Positions 60,802 through 64,000 of a stretch of DNA of 64,000 nt are shown one piece after another. Below the pieces are notes generated by a model. That model saw only the letters and a program-made list of their open reading frames with translations. It did no database searches and was not told the origin of the DNA. The position numbers and the translations under genes were made by a program. Position 1 is the first letter of the stretch. Every line of letters begins with the position of its first letter. The DNA is from Deltaproteobacteria bacterium. GTDB taxonomy: Bacteria > Myxococcota_A > UBA9160 > SZUA-336. Location: positions 1 through 64,000 of the forward strand of contig JAJDAJ010000039.1 of the NCBI GenBank assembly GCA_029261925.1. Reading direction: 5' to 3'.

Positions 60802-62325
60802 TCAGCGGGGCAGCGCGTAGACGTACGCGACCTCGCCGCGCACCTCCTCGCGGTGGACCCGCTCGAGCGCGCCGCCGGCCAGCGCCTCGAGGACGGCGTC
60901 CTCCTCGCTGTCCACGACCAGCCAGCGCGCCCCGGCCGCCCTCAGGGACGGGAGCAGCTCGGTGCCGCCGGGAGCGAGACGCAGGTCGGCAAACGGCGCG
61001 TCTGCGTAGAAGGCCACGCGCTGCTTGACCGCGGCGACGCGGGCGACCGGGGCGTGGTTCGCGCGCAGCCACTCCGCGGCGCGACGCTCGGCGAGCGCGT
61101 CGCCGTCCGGAGTGCGGAAGGCCTTGCCCAGGCCGAGGCCGGCCACGAGCAGCAGCAGCAGCGTCCAGGCCGCGCCGCGTCCGCCGGCGCGGCGCAGCGG
61201 TCGGGCCAGCCAGCTCGCCGCGGCCACGGCGCCCAGGGCGACGTACGGCAGGGTCGACAGCGCAGCCGGGAGCGCGTGACGCCGGCTCAGGTATCCCACG
61301 TTGGCCAGCAGGCCGGTGAGCACGACCAGGTAGAGCGCGATCAGCACGGCGTGATAGCGGCCGCGCAGACCCGGCGGCCAGCGGGCCGCGACCAGGCCCA
61401 GGATCAGCAGCAGCGCCACCTCGTAGCGCAGGACCGACAGAGAGGTCTCGAGCACCTCGACAAGCGCGGCCGCCACCGGCGGGCCCACCGCGAGGTCGCC
61501 ACCCAGCGGGTTGGGTTCGGGCGCCTCCGCCGGGCCCGCCGCCGCGGGCGCCAGTGCCGGATCGGGATCGGGCGCGTGGCCCAGCCAGTCGCGCAGCCGC
61601 TCCACGCCCAGCAGCGCGTTGATCGACTTCTTCTGGCTGAAGGTGAGCTCGCCGCGCTCCGCGCTGAGCCAGCTCACGTACGGCGTCATCACGAGCAGGC
61701 AGCCAACGCCCAGGGCGGCACCCAGGCGCAGCAGGGCGCGTGGAGCCAGCCGTCCGCGCAGGGCCTCGAGGGCCGCGACGCCCGCCACCGCGAGCGCGAC
61801 GCCCGCGCCCTCGGGTCGCACCAGGTACGCCCCACCGGCCGCCAGGCCGCAGCCGAGCGCGGCCCCGCCCGCGCCTCGCTGCTGCAGTGCCCGCCAGCCC
61901 AGCGCGACGGCGCAGAGGAAGAGCAGCAGGTGCAGGCCGTCACTCATCACGTCGGCCGAGACGTCGATCGCGTACGGGTGCACGGCGAGCGCGAACGCGC
62001 CCACGCGCGCCGGCACGCGACCCACGGCGGCGTCGAGCCAGGCGTACGCGACCCAGACCGCCAGGGTCCCCGCCACGACCGAGACCGCGACGCCGGAGAG
62101 CACCCAGTCGCCCGTCAGGGGGTGCAGCAGCGCCATCAGGCCCGGGTAGAGCGGGTGATAGTCGTGCGCGAGCGCGGCCGACCAGCTCCCCGCGGCCAGG
62201 TTCCGGGCGATGCCCACGAACTGGGGGCCATCGTTGAAGATGACCTCGATCTGGAGCGCACGCAGCACGCGGATCCCGAGTGCGAGCGCGGCCAGGGCAG
62301 CGGCTTCGGCGGCGCGTGCGCGCAT
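60802..62325 (-). CDS. GT-C-like polytopic membrane protein
   Basis: The product has 507 residues with about ten hydrophobic helices (for example LSGVAVSVVAGTLAVWVAYA and ALLLILGLVAARW). An N-terminal acidic site (VIFNDGPQFVGIARNLAAGS) and an Arg-rich cytosolic loop match polyprenol-phosphate sugar transferases such as ArnT/PMT. The C-terminal periplasmic tail has RWLVVDSEEDAVLEALAGGA. It probably moves a sugar from a polyprenyl phosphate carrier. The ATG at 62325 was chosen as the first start before the first helix; a longer frame continues upstream without support. Confidence 0.78.
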   Translation of the reverse strand: MRARAAEAAALAALALGIRVLRALQIEVIFNDGPQFVGIARNLAAGSWSAALAHDYHPLYPGLMALLHPLTGDWVLSGVAVSVVAGTLAVWVAYAWLDAAVGRVPARVGAFALAVHPYAIDVSADVMSDGLHLLLFLCAVALGWRALQQRGAGGAALGCGLAAGGAYLVRPEGAGVALAVAGVAALEALRGRLAPRALLRLGAALGVGCLLVMTPYVSWLSAERGELTFSQKKSINALLGVERLRDWLGHAPDPDPALAPAAAGPAEAPEPNPLGGDLAVGPPVAAALVEVLETSLSVLRYEVALLLILGLVAARWPPGLRGRYHAVLIALYLVVLTGLLANVGYLSRRHALPAALSTLPYVALGAVAAASWLARPLRRAGGRGAAWTLLLLLVAGLGLGKAFRTPDGDALAERRAAEWLRANHAPVARVAAVKQRVAFYADAPFADLRLAPGGTELLPSLRAAGARWLVVDSEEDAVLEALAGGALERVHREEVRGEVAYVYALPR

Positions 62326-62345
62326 CGCCGGGAGTCTAGCCCGCC

Positions 62346-62822
62346 TCAGCGCTGGATCACGATCTCGACACGCCGGTTCAGACGCCGACCCTCGCGGCTG
62401 CGATTGGTCGAGATGGGGTACGCCTCGCCGTAGCCGCGGACCTTCAGGCGCGCCGCCGCCAGCCCGCCGGCGATCAGCTCGCGGTGCACGGTGCGCGCCC
62501 GGTCGAGCGAGAGGCTCAGGTTGTAGCCGGGGTCGCCGGTCGAATCGGCGTGCCCCTCCACGGAGATGGCGCGCGCCCCACCGAGGCGCTCGATGATGCC
62601 ACCGGCGGCCGCCACCCTGAGGCGCGCGGGGGGCGTGAGCTCGATGCTGTCGAACTCGAAGAGCACGTCGGGGACGTACACGACCAGTCCGCGGTCGGTG
62701 CGCCGCACGACCAGGTCGTGAGCGCGCAGCTCGCCGGCCATGCGGCGATCCTGGAGCCACGACGCGCAGCCGCCCGCGAGCCACGCGGTGAGCAGGAGAA
62801 GGGCGCGGCCGGAGCGGCTCAG
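62346..62822 (-). CDS. OmpA/Pal-type lipoprotein with CTG start
   Basis: The product has 158 residues if read from CTG 62822. This gives a lipoprotein signal peptide with lipobox LAGGC (Cys19). The OmpA-like peptidoglycan-binding domain follows: YVPDVLFEFDSIELTPPARL, then SVEGHADSTGDPGYNLSLSL and NRSREGRRLNRRVEIVI. The nearest ATG (62741) would remove the signal peptide. AGGAGG lies 8 bases upstream of the CTG, which overlaps the previous gene's stop as CTGA, the same architecture as the ATGA/GTGA overlaps elsewhere in the window. It should anchor the outer membrane to the cell wall. Confidence 0.82.
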   Translation of the reverse strand: MSRSGRALLLLTAWLAGGCASWLQDRRMAGELRAHDLVVRRTDRGLVVYVPDVLFEFDSIELTPPARLRVAAAGGIIERLGGARAISVEGHADSTGDPGYNLSLSLDRARTVHRELIAGGLAAARLKVRGYGEAYPISTNRSREGRRLNRRVEIVIQR

Positions 62823-63211
62823 GGCTCCACCTCCTGCAGCCAGCCGCCGCGAACCCGCACGCGGCGCTGCGCCGCGTCGGCGGCGTCACGGTCTGGCGCG
62901 GGCGCCACGCAGTGCTCGCGCGCGTGCAGCCGCAGGCTCCCGTCCGGACCCTGCACGTACACGCGGTAGCACCAGGTGCGTCCGGGACTCGCGCTCGTGT
63001 CGGCCCAGCTCGAGCGCGCGGCGGCGAGGCGCGCGACCTCGGACCAGGTGCCGTCTGCGGGACGCCGCTCGACCACGTAGAGCCCGGCGTCCGCGGCTGC
63101 CGGCCAGCTCAGCTCGATGCTGTCGGCGCGCGCGACAGCGACGGGCATGCACAGCAGCGGCCCGATCAGCGCGCCGGCCAGTCGCCTACCGCGGCGCGAA
63201 GCGCTGGCCAC
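62819..63211 (-). CDS. Small exported FN3-like protein
   Basis: The product has 130 residues. The N-terminus (RRGRRLAGALIGPLLCMPVA, then VARA-DS) is a signal peptide. The mature part has a fibronectin type III-like pattern (LYVVERRPADGTWSEVARL, then DTSASPGRTWCYRVYVQGPD) with two cysteines that may pair. The GTG start overlaps the end of the SDR gene by 26 bases; a CTG at 63178 within the same frame is an alternative start. It is coupled to the OmpA-type lipoprotein. Function unknown. Confidence 0.7.
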   Translation of the reverse strand: MASASRRGRRLAGALIGPLLCMPVAVARADSIELSWPAAADAGLYVVERRPADGTWSEVARLAAARSSWADTSASPGRTWCYRVYVQGPDGSLRLHAREHCVAPAPDRDAADAAQRRVRVRGGWLQEVEP

Positions 63212-63953
63212 CGTCGAGCCGGATGGTCGAGGCGTTGAGCATGGGATTCTCGACGATGGCGCGGACCAGCGCCGCGTACTCCTCCGGGCGCCCCATGCGC
63301 CTCGGGAACGCGGCATCGCGGGTCAGGGTCTCGGCCATCTCGGGCGACGCGAGCTTGGTGAGGCCAGTGGCGAAGAGGCTCGGGGCGATCGCGTTCACGC
63401 GGATCCCCAGGCTCCCCAGATCGCGCGCCGCGGTGAACGTCATGCCGACGATGCCCGACTTGGCCGCGGCGTAGGCCACCTGACCGATCTGCCCCTCGAA
63501 CGCAGCGATCGAAGCCGTGCTGATGATCACGCCGCGCTCGCCGTCGTCGTCGGGCTCGTTGCGGCTCATGCGCTCGGCCGCCAGGCGCAGGAAGTCGAAC
63601 GAGCCGATCAGGTTCAGCTCGACCACGCGGCGGAAGTCCTCGAGCGGATGCGCGCCCTCGCGGCTCAGCGTGCGCTTCGCGATGCCCCCTCCGGCCGTGT
63701 TCACGCCGATGTGGATCGCGCCCAGCTCCTCGACGGCGCGATCGAGCGCGGCCTCGAGCGTGGAGCTGTCGCGGATGTCGATCGGGCAGAAGATCGCGCC
63801 ACCCCCGATGCCGGCGGCGACCTCGGCACCCGCGGAGCCCTCCAGATCGAGGATCGCCACCCGCGCGCCCTCCCGTGCCAGGAGCTCCGCGCTCGCCCGG
63901 GCCATGCCCGAGGCGCCCCCGGCGATGGCAGCGCCCGCGCCCTTGATCTGCAT
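63186..63953 (-). CDS. SDR family oxidoreductase (HSD10/3-hydroxyacyl-CoA dehydrogenase-like)
   Basis: The product has 255 residues. The glycine motif is unusual, GGASGMA rather than TGxxxGxG; NTAGGG replaces NNAG; the catalytic site is YAAAKSG with the upstream Ser in IISTASIAAFEG. SIRLDGG-type ends and the insert ERMSRNEPDDDGERGVI fit type II 3-hydroxyacyl-CoA dehydrogenases. It should oxidise a short acyl or steroid alcohol with NAD. The ATG directly follows the stop of the upstream gene (TAGATG), with GGGGAG as SD. Confidence 0.83.
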   Translation of the reverse strand: MQIKGAGAAIAGGASGMARASAELLAREGARVAILDLEGSAGAEVAAGIGGGAIFCPIDIRDSSTLEAALDRAVEELGAIHIGVNTAGGGIAKRTLSREGAHPLEDFRRVVELNLIGSFDFLRLAAERMSRNEPDDDGERGVIISTASIAAFEGQIGQVAYAAAKSGIVGMTFTAARDLGSLGIRVNAIAPSLFATGLTKLASPEMAETLTRDAAFPRRMGRPEEYAALVRAIVENPMLNASTIRLDGGQRFAPR

Positions 63954-64000
63954 CTAGCTCTCCCCTTCGAGATAGGTGTAGCCCGACAGACCGAGCTCGT
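63954..64000 (-). CDS. C-terminal fragment of a gene continuing beyond the window
   Basis: The reverse strand reads ELGLSGYTYLEGES followed by TAG and runs open to the window edge. The stop is immediately followed by the ATG of the SDR gene, which is the arrangement expected for an operon. Too little is present to name the protein. Confidence 0.5.
   Translation of the reverse strand, partial: ELGLSGYTYLEGES

Overview
The window is very GC-rich, and almost every base lies in a protein gene. Intergenic gaps are short (none above about 215 bp) and many gene pairs overlap by 1 or 4 bases. Gram-negative features are present: lipoprotein signal peptides, an OmpA-type lipoprotein, a CMP-Kdo synthetase homologue and a surface-glycan gene set. 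Paired acyl-CoA dehydrogenases, many short-chain dehydrogenases (SDRs), a MORN-repeat protein, PEGA and thrombospondin type 3 modules, and a Suf operon led by an Rrf2 regulator suggest a deltaproteobacterial-type lineage (Myxococcota/Desulfobacterota-like). That placement is an inference from gene content. I saw no tRNA, rRNA, CRISPR array, transposase or phage gene.

Layout. 1-8.0 kb: end of a prepilin gene, a VOC protein, three SDRs, a DUF3500 protein, a divergent sulfotransferase, a glycosyltransferase, and a BON lipoprotein coupled to an AsmA-like protein. 8.0-20 kb: gluQ, a membrane ExeA-like ATPase with a PEGA domain, pepN, a luciferase-like flavin enzyme, a tandem acyl-CoA dehydrogenase pair, a MORN-repeat protein, a secreted gamma-carbonic anhydrase that lacks a zinc ligand, and a ChaN-like protein. 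20-42.9 kb: a large surface-glycan locus. It combines pseudaminic acid genes (pseB, pseC, pseI), an N-formyltransferase, an amidotransferase with a second HisH/HisF pair, an SpsF-like cytidylyltransferase fused to a dead aminotransferase domain, and an aldolase-KdsB-HAD phosphatase cassette. Several glycosyltransferases and one methyltransferase accompany them.

43-49.7 kb: an intact gamma-carbonic anhydrase, then a complete SUF iron-sulfur assembly operon (rrf2-sufB-sufC-sufD-sufS-sufU-sufT). Its likely autoregulatory operator sits on the promoter. 49.7-64 kb: a cupin and a metallo-beta-lactamase-fold protein diverging from a perfect palindrome, a large diheme beta-propeller protein, a metzincin protease, an alpha/beta hydrolase, and a MoaD-MoeA-MoeA/PBP molybdenum cofactor set. 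These are followed by a GNAT enzyme, a GT-C-like membrane protein, an OmpA lipoprotein with a CTG start, an FN3-like secreted protein and a final SDR.

The most interesting parts are (i) the glycan locus, which keeps the pseudaminic acid logic but replaces or lacks the usual acetyltransferase and UDP-sugar hydrolase and carries an apparent separate aldolase/phosphatase/CMP-transferase route to a CMP-ulosonic acid; (ii) several proteins whose family catalytic residues have changed; (iii) a short CTAGCAG(C/G)CTGCTGA-like repeat that recurs at or near stop codons; and (iv) two genes that appear to use CTG starts, each backed by a Shine-Dalgarno site (SD).
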